DNA of 33,539 nt, taken from the NCBI GenBank assembly GCA_964431735.1, contig CAYSLJ010000075.1:1-33539 (forward strand), read 5' to 3'. Below the pieces are notes generated by a model that saw only the letters and a program-made list of their open reading frames with translations, ran no database searches and was not told where the DNA came from. This DNA comes from CALARM01 sp964431735. GTDB taxonomy: Bacteria > Vulcanimicrobiota > SpSt-956 > JAKJGF01. The stretch's first letter is position 1, and each line of letters begins with the position of its first letter. The translations under genes were made by a program, and so were the position numbers. Positions 8,036 to 17,013 of this stretch are shown in pieces.

Positions 8036-11000
8036 TCACTGCTTTAAATCAATTATCTGAAGGGAATTACCGTTAAAATCACTTATAATTAACTTTGCAT
8101 CCTTCTCATTACAGGCTATTCCTACAGGAGCACTCATTCTGCCCATGGCAGACTTTGTAGTCAGAACAGATACTAATTTAGCTCCCTTTAGCTCATATAT
8201 GAGTATCTTTTCCTGAGACGAATCTGTAAGGTAAAGTTTATCAGAAGAATCAATGGTAAGGTATGGTTCTCTTATATTATTACCATACCATCCGGGAACA
8301 TCAAACTTATCAAGAAAATTACCGTCAGGCTTAAATCTCTGAACCCTCTGATTCCATGTATCGGCAACAACAATGTTTTCTTCATTATCCACAGTAAGTC
8401 CTACAGGCTCCTGAAGCTGGCCGTCTCCGCTTCCTTTTGAACCAAACTGTTTCAATAATTCACCTTTCTGATTATATTTCTTTATAAAACAGTTCCCCGT
8501 ATCAGTTACATAAATATCACCCTGACTATCTACTGCCACATCTCTCGGTCCATAAAATTCTCCTTTCCAGGAAAATTGATAGACTCCATCCAGAGAAAAA
8601 CGCTCTATTCTGTGATTCCATGTATCTGCTACATAAACATAACCATTTTTTTTGTCAACACCTATACCGCATGGCTCCTGAAATTTACCTTCTTTACTTC
8701 CCTGTTCTCCCCATGAAGAAAGAAATACGCCGCACGAAGAAAATTTTTCTATTCTGTGATTGAGAGAATCCACTGCATATATATTACCATCTGAATCTAT
8801 ATCTATATCTCTGGGACAGTTGAACTGGCCGCCGGAAGTGCCTCTGGAGCCTGTAACCATTACGTTATCCACCAGTGTAGATGGCAGTGAAGGAGTTCTT
8901 TCGTGGGCTACTTTTAACCCCATAAGAGGTACAGCTTCCAGAGGAGGAAGTTTTGAGAAATCCTTTTTCATATATAATATATAATCAGTGGAACCTGTAT
9001 CATTCCATACATGTCTGAAAAACACAAATCTGTAAAGAATGTTAAAAAATTCCTCGAAACCATTTCTCACAGAACGTTTTGAAATCAATTGAATCTCGTC
9101 AGGTGATAAATGCATGTTTTTCAGAGTGTCAGCAAGTTCATCACCGGTAAAAACATGAAATTTAAACGGTTTTATAAGATTCAATTTCTCTTCCGATATA
9201 TTATTTTTCAACATATCCAGTGTTTTATCATCAATCTTAAACAGGTCTTTTTTCCATAAATAAGACAGGAGTTTTCTGTTATCTGCTATCCACCAGGCTC
9301 TTAATTTCATATGTTCTCTGGAAAAATTGCCTGAAAGAAAAGGCTCGACACTGTTCTGTTTCTCCGGAGATGAAAGGATGGCAATACCTCTCTGTGCATC
9401 TTCTGCAGAAGAAGGAAGAGAATATTGAACAGTAAAATCCCGGAGATACCATACAAAAGGCCATGACACTTCATTATCCACAAAAATAACATAATTCTTT
9501 TTCTGTCCACTTTCTTTTTCCTCTTTATTTAACTTATTCACAATATCGGATAATCTCTCTGTCGTATCAACAACATCTCTTGTAGTCTGGGTAAAGACCA
9601 TTGGCTCTACCGGATTATCACCCATTTTAAAATTCAAACGAAAGCTCGTATATACATTAAACCATAAAAGAATTACAAGTATTATACCTGTGGCGTATTT
9701 AACATATGATTTTCCTTCCTGAAAAATCTTTCCTAAAGTCATACCTGCCATAACTGTCATGGGTAAAACTATGGGAACCATAAGCCACGGAACCTTTTCC
9801 TGTGCATAGGAATATATAAAAAGACTGCTCAGAAACCAGTAAATAACAAAAGACACAAAGGTACCTTTTCCTTCAAGATAAAAAATCATACGTAATATAG
9901 CCCATAAAACATAGAAGAACCCTGCAATACATGCCGGGTAAAGGACAAATTTCTGTGAAAGGAGAGGAACTGTATCCTGTGCAAAAGAATAAAGATAGAT
10001 TAAAATGAGAGAACTGTAAAAAAGTACAGGTGTAAGTCTGTCTCTTTTTCTGAGTAAATACCATATGCCTATAAGAGCAAATAACACTGTAGCAAATTCA
10101 TAAAGACACAGTTTGGAAATATAATAATAAAAAGGTCCCGGAATTCGTGGTTTTACCTGCTGGTTGAAAACCCAGTAAGTAAAAAACCCGAATATACCCG
10201 TAAAAAGGCCTCGGGGATTTGTAAAAAAAGAAGTAAAAAATACAGAAAATATAACGGCAAAAGAAAAAAATCCATTAAGTAATGCCATAAAATCCCTGTT
10301 TACATATGTATGATGCAAAATCATCTTTATTTCCTCTTCGTGAAAAGATAATTTAGCAAGCTCTACTGTAAGGGCTGATTGTGAAAAAACTTTATTTTTT
10401 AACTGGTTCAGAGAATTTAATTTTTCATTAAAATTCTTTAGATTTTCTAAATCTACTTCTCTTAATTTAGTTATAGCTTCATCGTTAATTACAAAAAATC
10501 CCCTTATATTCTGGATAAAAGTGTTCAGACTGTCTGCAGGATTTATATCTCCTGTTTTTTTATTCTGAATATAATAATACAGATTGTTTACAGTAATTAT
10601 TCTCAGGAACAGGATGGATAAAGCGAGTCTATAGCCTTTTTTCTTTATTACTACTTCAGAAAAGGATTTTCCAAGATATGAAATAATATCCTGTTCCTGC
10701 AACACAGTATTTGTAGCTTTTTCTATCATACATTTAAAGAATATAAAGGAGAGAAATATAAATAAGATTATATAAGTGTCCTCTTTAGTTACAAAAGACA
10801 GGGCACAGAGAGCAAAACAAAAGGATAAATAATCAGAGTTTTTTTCCCTCCAGTAATAGAGAAAACAGATTATCATACCGAGTGTTGTAACAGTTATATA
10901 AATATCATGCCTTATAAATCTTGAAAAATAGGTAAGAGTCGGTGATATTGCCCCCAGTAATGTGATAAAAACAGCCGTTTTCGGGTCAAGAAATCTTTTC

Positions 11001-11425
11001 AGGGCAAAAAAGAGAAAAATAAGAATTAACCCGCACAGGGCAGGAACAACCCTTGCATTAACATCGGTGGCAACAGCGTGAAGGACACCTCCCCATATTC
11101 TGTATATGACAGCATTTGCAAAATAAAGGAACGTTCCATGATATGTCGGGTCATACTTATAGCACCCCGGACCTTTAGTAGCAATTTCCCAGGAATAATA
11201 AGCATGAATTCCTTCATCATGGTGAAAGGCCCTGCTTCCCAGGTCATAAAAATGGGTAAAAAGCGTATAGGCCAGAATAAACAAAAAAGGAATAAGAATA
11301 TCCGTATTCTTAAAAGATCCACCTGCAGTGGTATCATTTTCCTTTAATTTATGCTGTTCTTCTGATACTTTTTGAAAATCTTTTCTTTCTGATATTTTTT
11401 GAATTTCTTTGCTTTTTTTTGCCAT
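8036..11425 (-). CDS. Agl23/TIGR03663-like GT-C membrane protein fused to an NHL propeller
   Basis: The protein has about 1129 residues. After a charged cytoplasmic tail come many transmembrane helices with the GT-C layout of dolichyl-phosphate-mannose mannosyltransferases. The first loop holds HHDEGIH (near 68-74), and a DPTYHGTFLYF segment follows. Members of TIGR03663 carry an invariant DE and HGP; here the second is HGT. Further helices surround EKVPWLMVPIVLP. The last 268 residues are six NHL blades (for example IYAVDSLNHRIEKF, VYVADTWNHRIERF) that should form an external six-bladed propeller. A likely role is transfer of a sugar from a polyprenyl-phosphate donor outside the membrane, but this family has no proven reaction. 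I start at the second ATG because GGGGAG lies six bases upstream. It follows the UbiA-like gene after a heptamer array. Confidence 0.75.
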   Translation of the reverse strand: MAKKSKEIQKISERKDFQKVSEEQHKLKENDTTAGGSFKNTDILIPFLFILAYTLFTHFYDLGSRAFHHDEGIHAYYSWEIATKGPGCYKYDPTYHGTFLYFANAVIYRIWGGVLHAVATDVNARVVPALCGLILIFLFFALKRFLDPKTAVFITLLGAISPTLTYFSRFIRHDIYITVTTLGMIICFLYYWREKNSDYLSFCFALCALSFVTKEDTYIILFIFLSFIFFKCMIEKATNTVLQEQDIISYLGKSFSEVVIKKKGYRLALSILFLRIITVNNLYYYIQNKKTGDINPADSLNTFIQNIRGFFVINDEAITKLREVDLENLKNFNEKLNSLNQLKNKVFSQSALTVELAKLSFHEEEIKMILHHTYVNRDFMALLNGFFSFAVIFSVFFTSFFTNPRGLFTGIFGFFTYWVFNQQVKPRIPGPFYYYISKLCLYEFATVLFALIGIWYLLRKRDRLTPVLFYSSLILIYLYSFAQDTVPLLSQKFVLYPACIAGFFYVLWAILRMIFYLEGKGTFVSFVIYWFLSSLFIYSYAQEKVPWLMVPIVLPMTVMAGMTLGKIFQEGKSYVKYATGIILVILLWFNVYTSFRLNFKMGDNPVEPMVFTQTTRDVVDTTERLSDIVNKLNKEEKESGQKKNYVIFVDNEVSWPFVWYLRDFTVQYSLPSSAEDAQRGIAILSSPEKQNSVEPFLSGNFSREHMKLRAWWIADNRKLLSYLWKKDLFKIDDKTLDMLKNNISEEKLNLIKPFKFHVFTGDELADTLKNMHLSPDEIQLISKRSVRNGFEEFFNILYRFVFFRHVWNDTGSTDYILYMKKDFSKLPPLEAVPLMGLKVAHERTPSLPSTLVDNVMVTGSRGTSGGQFNCPRDIDIDSDGNIYAVDSLNHRIEKFSSCGVFLSSWGEQGSKEGKFQEPCGIGVDKKNGYVYVADTWNHRIERFSLDGVYQFSWKGEFYGPRDVAVDSQGDIYVTDTGNCFIKKYNQKGELLKQFGSKGSGDGQLQEPVGLTVDNEENIVVADTWNQRVQRFKPDGNFLDKFDVPGWYGNNIREPYLTIDSSDKLYLTDSSQEKILIYELKGAKLVSVLTTKSAMGRMSAPVGIACNEKDAKLIISDFNGNSLQIIDLKQ

Positions 11426-11442
11426 GTTCATCTCCCCTTTTA

Positions 11443-11498
11443 CAGTTATCGGTGAGCAGCTATCGGTAAACTTCCCGTTACTGATAACTGACCACTGT
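11443..11498 (+). repeat. heptamer array, CAGTTAT/CGGTGAG family, crossing a stop codon
   Basis: Eight units hold one 7-base register across the gap between the Agl23-like start and the UbiA-like stop: CAGTTAT, CGGTGAG, CAGCTAT, CGGTAAA and four more divergent units. The UbiA-like TAA (11478-11480 on the minus strand) lies within the TTACTGA unit, so the last codons are written by the array. Confidence 0.65.
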
Positions 11499-12365
11499 AT
11501 ATAAATGTTTCCAGTAAAAAATAATCAATACTGTTATAAGCCAGCAGACTATATTTATTTGCATGGGTCTGTCTGAAATAAATATGGATGTAGGATTATC
11601 TCCTCTGTTTTCCTGATAGACAAGATAAAGATATCTGAATATCCCGTAAATAACAAAAGGTATTGTACACATAAGTGCTACAGATTTACCTGAAGTAAAG
11701 GTATAAAGAGAATAGGCTATCAAAATGGAAGAAGTCGATACAGAAATCATCTGATCCAGCAGTCTGACACTGTAAGAAGAAAGAACATGCCTGTGTTTTG
11801 CATGGTTTTCCTCGAGAAGTATGAGTTCTCCCCGTCTTTTTCCTATAGCCATAAAAAGAGCCAGTAGAAAAGTGCATACTATAAGCCACGGAGATACAAA
11901 CACATTTATTATGACACCTCCTGCAGCTGCTCTCAGAACAAAACTTAAGGATAAGCTCAACACATCAAGAATAGGTAATCTCTTTAATTTAAAAGAATAA
12001 ATTAGATTCAATATAAAAAATATAAGAGTTATAATAAAAAAATAAAATTTTCCCGTAATAAAAGCAGAGATTAATGAAATAATGGCAAGAAGAATAGAAA
12101 ATATAATACCGGTACCTTTACTTATTTTACCGGAAGCAAAAGGTCTGTTACTCTTTTTCGGGTGTTCTCTGTCCTGTTCTACATCTATAATATCATTAAT
12201 GATATATAAAGAACTGCTTAAAAGACAAAACATAACAAAAGCAATCATTACCAGCAATATATCATGATAATGAAAAAGGCGTTCAGCAAAAATTAAAGCT
12301 GCAAAAATTAAAAAATTTTTTGTCCATTGTTTTGGCCTCATAGCCATTACCAAATTTTTAAACAT
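11478..12365 (-). CDS. decaprenyl-phosphate phosphoribosyltransferase-like UbiA-family protein
   Basis: The protein has 295 residues and about nine transmembrane helices. It belongs to the UbiA superfamily and most resembles the branch that joins 5-phosphoribosyl-diphosphate to decaprenyl phosphate (mycobacterial Rv3806c), the first step to decaprenylphosphoryl ribose or arabinose. The opening MRPKQWTKNFLIFAALIF, the metal-binding ND-x2-D-x3-D (57-65), RAAAGG (145-150) and the KRRGELILLEE loop are all characteristic. The start lies 15 bases after the PHP gene stop, with only a weak ribosome site. Its last residues and stop codon fall in a heptamer array. Its neighbours are two GT-C-like proteins and an FAD enzyme, which supports a role in making a lipid-linked pentose. 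The prenyl length and the sugar are inferred from the family. Confidence 0.8.
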   Translation of the reverse strand: MFKNLVMAMRPKQWTKNFLIFAALIFAERLFHYHDILLVMIAFVMFCLLSSSLYIINDIIDVEQDREHPKKSNRPFASGKISKGTGIIFSILLAIISLISAFITGKFYFFIITLIFFILNLIYSFKLKRLPILDVLSLSLSFVLRAAAGGVIINVFVSPWLIVCTFLLALFMAIGKRRGELILLEENHAKHRHVLSSYSVRLLDQMISVSTSSILIAYSLYTFTSGKSVALMCTIPFVIYGIFRYLYLVYQENRGDNPTSIFISDRPMQINIVCWLITVLIIFYWKHLYTVVSYQ

Positions 12366-12380
12366 TTATCTGATGGGGTC

Positions 12381-13046
12381 CTATTTTTTATAAAGAATTT
12401 TTTCCAGATTTTTTCTAATCCTTACACAGGCAGAACCAAAGTGGACGAAAGCACTGCTTAAATTGGTCACTCTGTGGCCATGTTTTAATACAGTAAGAAG
12501 TTCTGGCGGTGAAGAGAAATCCTCTACTTCAACATAACATGAACCAAGTTCACAGGTAATATGGCTGTCTGAACCGACTGCCATAGTTATATTATTCTTC
12601 ATGGCATATTCCTCGGCTTTTAAATTATCTGTTCTGAAAAAATTCCTGCCATTGAAGACTTCCATAATATCTATATCATGTTTTATCTTTTCAATAGCAG
12701 AGAATTTAAGTTTTGTTCTTCGCCACTTGCTGAAAGGATGAGGAATATATACAAGTCCGCCCTGAGCCTTAATTTCTCTTACAGTTTCTTCGGGCGTAAG
12801 ACCTCCTCTTATTTTCTCTTTTAAAAAAAGTCCTATAATCTCGCCATCTGCTGTTTTAATTTCTTCTCCTGCTATAACCCTGAAAAGACCTGATTTTTCC
12901 ATCTCCAGAGCTCCGTCAAGCTCATTATGATCCGTCAGGGCAATACAGTTTAAACCTCTGTCTTTACAACATTTTATTATTTCTTCGTGAGTCATAGCGG
13001 AATCCTTTGAATAACAGCTATGAACATGAAAATCTATTCGCCACAT
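12381..13046 (-). CDS. PHP-domain metal-dependent phosphoesterase
   Basis: The protein has 221 residues. All four PHP motifs are present: FHVHSCYS (H7, H9), ALTDHNE (D39, H40), AGEEI (E61), IPHPF (H103) and VGSDSHIT (D160, H162). These bind two or three metal ions and hydrolyse phosphoesters; related stand-alone proteins act on nucleotides, histidinol phosphate or RNA ends. There is no signal peptide. Start choice is clear, with AAGGTGAT about four bases before the ATG. It lies between the DUF2298 gene and the UbiA-like gene. In the mycobacterial pathway a phosphatase removes the 5-phosphate from decaprenylphosphoryl-5-phosphoribose, so this enzyme could fill that slot, although a cytoplasmic PHP protein is not the known solution. 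Confidence 0.82.
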   Translation of the reverse strand: MWRIDFHVHSCYSKDSAMTHEEIIKCCKDRGLNCIALTDHNELDGALEMEKSGLFRVIAGEEIKTADGEIIGLFLKEKIRGGLTPEETVREIKAQGGLVYIPHPFSKWRRTKLKFSAIEKIKHDIDIMEVFNGRNFFRTDNLKAEEYAMKNNITMAVGSDSHITCELGSCYVEVEDFSSPPELLTVLKHGHRVTNLSSAFVHFGSACVRIRKNLEKILYKK

Positions 13047-13065
13047 AATACATCACCTTTATTAT

Positions 13066-13093
13066 CGTGACGCGTAACGCGTGACGCGTAACG
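13066..13093. repeat. CGTNACG heptamer array, four units
   Basis: Four perfect CGT-N-ACG units with central bases G, A, G, A. The array begins 20 bases upstream of the PHP start codon, just outside its ribosome site. Confidence 0.85.
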
Positions 13094-13127
13094 CGCAGTT
13101 ATATATCTTCATTGTTAGCTATATTTT

Positions 13128-13183
13128 ATCAGCATAAGTATATAATAAAAATTTTCCTCCCGTGACGCGTAACGTGTCACGAC
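13128..13183 (+). repeat. partial dispersed repeat with CGTNACG array
   Basis: The left half of the 108-base repeat is recognisable: AGCATAAG, TAATAAA, TTTTCCTCCC and then three heptamers (13161-13181) with central bases G, A and C, the last beginning TGT. The right half of the repeat is not evident. Confidence 0.6.
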
Positions 13184-13222
13184 TATAACCGGTGGAATCT
13201 TTACCGTTATAAGCACAAAGAA

Positions 13223-15343
13223 TCATTTTTTTTGAAATATCACCGTGCCGTTTTTATCGTAAATAACATTCATTATTTTATAAAATTTAGGCAGTCCTTC
13301 TTCAGAATAGGTGTTTTTTTCCAGTTCTCCCCAGTAAACTATAGAAATACCATATTTATTAATCAACTCCATTGCTTCATTAAGATCCTGAGTTTCATAC
13401 AATAATTTTACATCTTCCTGGCGTTTCTGAACAGCAGCCCAGTCTCCCCTCCATACAAATTCATGATTACCCCAGCCAAGAACTGCAGGAATACCTGTAT
13501 TGGTAGACACTCTGCTGTAATAAGTATAGGCATCCTTTGTTGCTTCAACTATTACAGAACCTTTCGGCAAAGACGAATAATGTTCATTCAGCCACGTTAT
13601 AGCTTCAAAATCCGACTTGTGTTCCTTTTCCATATACCTCTTCATACCGTTTAATTCAGCCCCTGACCAGTCAGGTTTTACATAAGAAGAAGCGCATGGA
13701 TAACATAAAGTAGGGATAAAAAAGAGACAGAACAATAACCAGAAAACTCCGGGAGCCTTTCTTTCTTTCATAAAATGAAAGGTTCCTCCTGAAGCAATGG
13801 AAAATAAAACCAGTACCTGATAATGAAATTTAAATACCGTATTCATCCTCTCATAGGGATGGCCATAATTATCATGAAGATAAAAAAGCTCACAGCAAAT
13901 AAGAATAAAAAAACCGGCAAACCATAATGACCATAACCATATATTTTTATTACTGTCAAATTTAATCACAGCAAAGACAGAGATTGCGAAAATTATTAAA
14001 AACATAAGAGGCCCTGCCTGAAATATACAGTATAAAATTATTGCTGTAGCTGAAATTCCGTAAATCCATGCCATCTGTTGACTTTCTTTAAGTTTCTGGA
14101 ATTTATCTTTCAGAATTAAATATAACGGAGAAATAAACATAAAGATAAACATAAAAAAACATATAAGGAAATGATACATAAAGGTTCTCTGTTCGGAAGA
14201 AACAATTTTTATAATTATCCTGGTCGGAGAATGAAAGTCAATGAAAAATGGAATAAATAATATTACAGAACACATTAAAGCACCGGCTATAAATAATACT
14301 ACTTTCTCATTATATTTCTCGTTGTACATATTCTGAAAAATAAAAGAAAGGCATATAATAAAAAAGCATGTAGGTACATTCCAGAAATTGGAGCCAAATA
14401 AAAAACCGATGGAAAAAGAAGTAAAAAACATAAAAGTCAGTTTATGGTAAATAGAATTCTCCCGGGAAAAAATCTCACAGGGCCATAATAAACATACAGA
14501 AAGAGCACATATAAACACAGGGAGACTCGTATAATGAGGATGTAAATCTCCAAGGATGAAACTGAAAAAAGGAAATTCATTTATAGTATTCGGAATAATA
14601 CGGGAACTTCTAAAAAAATCAAAACCATTGAAACCCTGTAAGCGCACAACCTGTATAAAACCGTCATAATTCCCGGATATTACAAGCAGTATAGAGGAAA
14701 AGATACCGGCACCATGATTTTTAGTAATACCGTATACAATACCCCAGCATGCCAGAAAAGTAAGAGCCATAGTAGAACATAAAGCCAGATTATATCCCAC
14801 AGGTATATCTACAGAGGTCATCTTGATAATAATGCTATTCATAAGATAGCCCAGGTAATAGTAATTAATATGAAAACCGTTCATCCACGGATCAGGAGGC
14901 GGAAAATAGGAAGCCCGACATATGCTGTTAAGAAAGGCAAGATCCATAAATTTCTCTTCCCCTATTATAGAAGAATTGTAAACCCTTATGATAGAAAAGA
15001 AAAGAAAAATAAGAAAAAATACAATTTCTGTCAGAAATACAAGTCTCCACTGTTCTCTTAACCATGTCACAATGTCTTTACTGTTTCTGAAAAATACGTA
15101 TAATGACATCAAAATAATAAGAACAGTAAGGAAAAAGAGACTGGTTTTAGTAAAGGACATAATATGAAATCTTCCTGTAATCCAGGAAAGATAGGTAACA
15201 GTCATTAAAGAAAATATTTTAGTAAAAAATATACCTCTTCCGCCATGTCTTCTGAATAAAACAAAGACACATGGGAAAATTATTAAACCGAGATAAAACA
15301 GTATAAACCACCATGAAAGAATATAAGGAAGGAACGTTATCAT
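13223..15343 (-). CDS. DUF2298 (Chlor_Arch_YYY) multi-pass membrane protein
   Basis: The protein has 706 residues and at least twelve predicted transmembrane helices. It carries the hallmark NYYYLGYLMNS (YYYLG at 161-165) preceded by GEEKFMDLAFLN and FPPPDPWMNG, which defines DUF2298/TIGR03662. A second family segment, FILGDLHPHYTSLP, follows. An extracytoplasmic C-terminal domain ends the protein. The family has the look of GT-C glycosyltransferases, but no reaction has been established to my knowledge. Members tend to occur with TIGR03663 proteins, and such a protein is encoded four genes downstream counting this one. Its ATG overlaps the stop codon of the FAD enzyme gene (ATGA), so the two are coupled. 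A substrate in an envelope glycan pathway is likely. Confidence 0.85.
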   Translation of the reverse strand: MITFLPYILSWWFILFYLGLIIFPCVFVLFRRHGGRGIFFTKIFSLMTVTYLSWITGRFHIMSFTKTSLFFLTVLIILMSLYVFFRNSKDIVTWLREQWRLVFLTEIVFFLIFLFFSIIRVYNSSIIGEEKFMDLAFLNSICRASYFPPPDPWMNGFHINYYYLGYLMNSIIIKMTSVDIPVGYNLALCSTMALTFLACWGIVYGITKNHGAGIFSSILLVISGNYDGFIQVVRLQGFNGFDFFRSSRIIPNTINEFPFFSFILGDLHPHYTSLPVFICALSVCLLWPCEIFSRENSIYHKLTFMFFTSFSIGFLFGSNFWNVPTCFFIICLSFIFQNMYNEKYNEKVVLFIAGALMCSVILFIPFFIDFHSPTRIIIKIVSSEQRTFMYHFLICFFMFIFMFISPLYLILKDKFQKLKESQQMAWIYGISATAIILYCIFQAGPLMFLIIFAISVFAVIKFDSNKNIWLWSLWFAGFFILICCELFYLHDNYGHPYERMNTVFKFHYQVLVLFSIASGGTFHFMKERKAPGVFWLLFCLFFIPTLCYPCASSYVKPDWSGAELNGMKRYMEKEHKSDFEAITWLNEHYSSLPKGSVIVEATKDAYTYYSRVSTNTGIPAVLGWGNHEFVWRGDWAAVQKRQEDVKLLYETQDLNEAMELINKYGISIVYWGELEKNTYSEEGLPKFYKIMNVIYDKNGTVIFQKK

Positions 15344-16620
15344 TTAGAATTACCTTCTGAAATAAACCTCTCTATAACTTTATTTGCCAGACCGATACAG
15401 GAATTTATATTTATTTCCTCCGGGTAAATCTGAGCTCTTGTAGCAAGATATACACCTTTCAGAGGTGATACTATTTCAGGTACGAGCCTCTGGTAGTTAT
15501 AAGTAATTACAGGATAGGCGTAATCAAGCCTGAATACATATTGCTTTTTTATCCAATCTCGTTCAAAGGCAGGACATATTCTCTTCAGGAATGGTATATA
15601 ATCATCCAGAAGTTTCTGTATGGAGTAATTCATATAAACATTTCCCTGTTCAAGGTATTTTAATATATAAATCATATTTGAACCATCAAAATACTCGGAA
15701 GAAAATAATCCTGTATGTTCTACAATTTCAGAAAAAGGATAAGAAAGATCGCAACTCTGAATGATATAATTATCACTGAAAGCTCTGTTTAATTCCAGAA
15801 TGACAGAGAGGACGTTCATATATTTTATCGCATTTAAATTCATGGCATATTCTACAGGAAGGTCCTTTACCATTTTCATAAATGCCGGCAGAGGAACTGT
15901 TACAATAACTCTGTCAAAATTAAGAAAATCCCTCTCAGTGGAAACTCTTATAGTTCCATCATGGGTAATAGAAATATTTTTAACGGCACTGGAGGTTTTT
16001 ATTGTACCGCCTTTAGCGGATATTTTCTCTCTCATGATTTCGAATATTCGTTGAAATCCTCCCCGCAGGTATCCTATTTTTCCATGAATATTTCTATAAT
16101 TGGCCCATAAATAAACAGCTCCCAGTTGACTGTAATCATTTTCAAATCTATTCTTAAGAACAGGAGTCCAGAAAGACCGGAACACTCCCGAACCGCCTGA
16201 TGAACGGAGCCATTTTTCAGCACTTATACCTTCAAGAGATTTAAAATCTTTTATACGTCTGAGACCTGTCACAGACAGGTAAAGTCTCATTTTATCAATT
16301 AAATTTAAATTGCCTATAGAGAATATATCCCTGTTGCTGTTAAAAGGATAAACACCTCTGGAGAAGAAGCCTCTTTTTATATCAGCCCACAGAAGTTCCG
16401 AAGAAAGAGATAATCTCTCTATAAGTTGCAGTATATCCTCATCTGACTCAATGATATAATGATAATATTTTTCTAAAAAGCCTCCTGCCAAGAGAAAAGA
16501 GCCGGAAAAGCCTCCAAGTTCTTTTTCCTTTTCTATTAATACCACACTGTGTCCTAACTGTGCCAGATAATAGGCACAGGTAATACCGGTTATACCACCG
16601 CCAATTATGCCAAATCTCAT
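15340..16620 (-). CDS. FAD-dependent amine-oxidase-like oxidoreductase
   Basis: The protein has 426 residues. The N-terminus has the dinucleotide-binding fold FGIIGGGITGITCAYYLA with the acidic end IEKEKELGGFSGS, as in flavin amine oxidases, protoporphyrinogen oxidases and related enzymes of glycan clusters (COG1232). The stretch PFSEIVEHTGLF and the C-terminal YPEEININSCIGLA segment also fit this group. Substrate is unknown; a nucleotide-sugar or lipid-linked sugar is plausible given the neighbours. I start at the ATG at 16620, where the family's glycine-rich strand begins at residue 3. An upstream ATG at 16659 comes from a heptamer unit (CATGACG) and would add 13 residues encoded by a tandem duplication, so it is likely false. 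It is the first gene of the glycan cluster. Confidence 0.78.
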   Translation of the reverse strand: MRFGIIGGGITGITCAYYLAQLGHSVVLIEKEKELGGFSGSFLLAGGFLEKYYHYIIESDEDILQLIERLSLSSELLWADIKRGFFSRGVYPFNSNRDIFSIGNLNLIDKMRLYLSVTGLRRIKDFKSLEGISAEKWLRSSGGSGVFRSFWTPVLKNRFENDYSQLGAVYLWANYRNIHGKIGYLRGGFQRIFEIMREKISAKGGTIKTSSAVKNISITHDGTIRVSTERDFLNFDRVIVTVPLPAFMKMVKDLPVEYAMNLNAIKYMNVLSVILELNRAFSDNYIIQSCDLSYPFSEIVEHTGLFSSEYFDGSNMIYILKYLEQGNVYMNYSIQKLLDDYIPFLKRICPAFERDWIKKQYVFRLDYAYPVITYNYQRLVPEIVSPLKGVYLATRAQIYPEEININSCIGLANKVIERFISEGNSK

Positions 16621-16651
16621 AGTAAATCTCTTTCGTAGTAAATCTCTTTCG
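16620..16651 (-). repeat. 16-base tandem duplication of a ribosome-binding region
   Basis: TAGTAAATCTCTTTCG occurs twice in a row. On the minus strand each copy carries GAAAGAGATTTACTA, the spacer and weak Shine-Dalgarno region before the FAD enzyme ATG. In the upstream copy the start codon position reads ACG rather than ATG. The duplication then runs into a CGTNACG array. Confidence 0.8.
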
Positions 16652-16677
16652 TAACGCATGACGCGTGACGCGTGACG
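16650..16677. repeat. CGTNACG heptamer array, four units
   Basis: Four units: CGTAACG, CATGACG, CGTGACG and CGTGACG. One unit carries a G-to-A change, CATGACG, which creates a spurious ATG on the minus strand. Confidence 0.8.
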
Positions 16678-16760
16678 CGAAGATTATAATTAACTATTTT
16701 AATGACTATACTTGCACTTTTTCATAATTTCCTTGTTTTTACTGACTTTATAGTTAAATA

Positions 16761-16827
16761 GGTTTCGGGTTCTGGATTTTAATCTTCCTGACCCAATACC
16801 TGACACCTGACACCTGAAAATTGAATA
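16761..16827 (+). repeat. nine-unit heptad stretch, GGTTTCG and ACACCTG types
   Basis: A single 7-base register covers GGTTTCG, GGTTCTG and GATTTTA at the left and ATACCTG, ACACCTG, ACACCTG at the right, with two divergent units between. Two unit families thus share one phase. Confidence 0.55.
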
Positions 16828-16892
16828 GATTATTTTTTTATAGTTTTTAAAATCTGCAAAACTATATATAAAATATTCTGAAAAAGGAAATC

Positions 16893-16922
16893 AAAGGTCC
16901 CGTATAAAAAGGTCCCGTATAA
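16893..16922. repeat. 15-base perfect tandem duplication
   Basis: AAAGGTCCCGTATAA occurs twice without a gap, followed by AAAGG of a third copy. It is 90-120 bases past the sepF stop. It looks like a recent slippage event or a doubled binding site. Confidence 0.75.
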
Positions 16923-17013
16923 AAGGAAAACCTGACTTTCTCAAATATGAGAAAAAATCGAAGCTTTTTAAAGAGCAGCATCTTCACATCAGTCAGATAA
17001 AAAAATCAACAGA

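Larger units (their letters stand above)
16621..17013. other. 393-base intergenic region, repeats only
   Basis: No gene is visible between the FAD enzyme start and the sepF stop. It holds the 16-base duplication, a CGTNACG array, a nine-unit heptad stretch mixing GGTTTCG and ACACCTG types, a 15-base tandem duplication, and a hairpin TTTCTCA-aata-TGAGAAA at 16937-16954. A promoter for the minus-strand glycan cluster is expected here, but I cannot place it with confidence. Confidence 0.65.

Noticed and set aside
16618..16659. Upstream ATG for the FAD enzyme
   Set aside because: It arises from a heptamer unit, adds 13 residues encoded by a tandem duplication, and lies outside the family's N-terminus.
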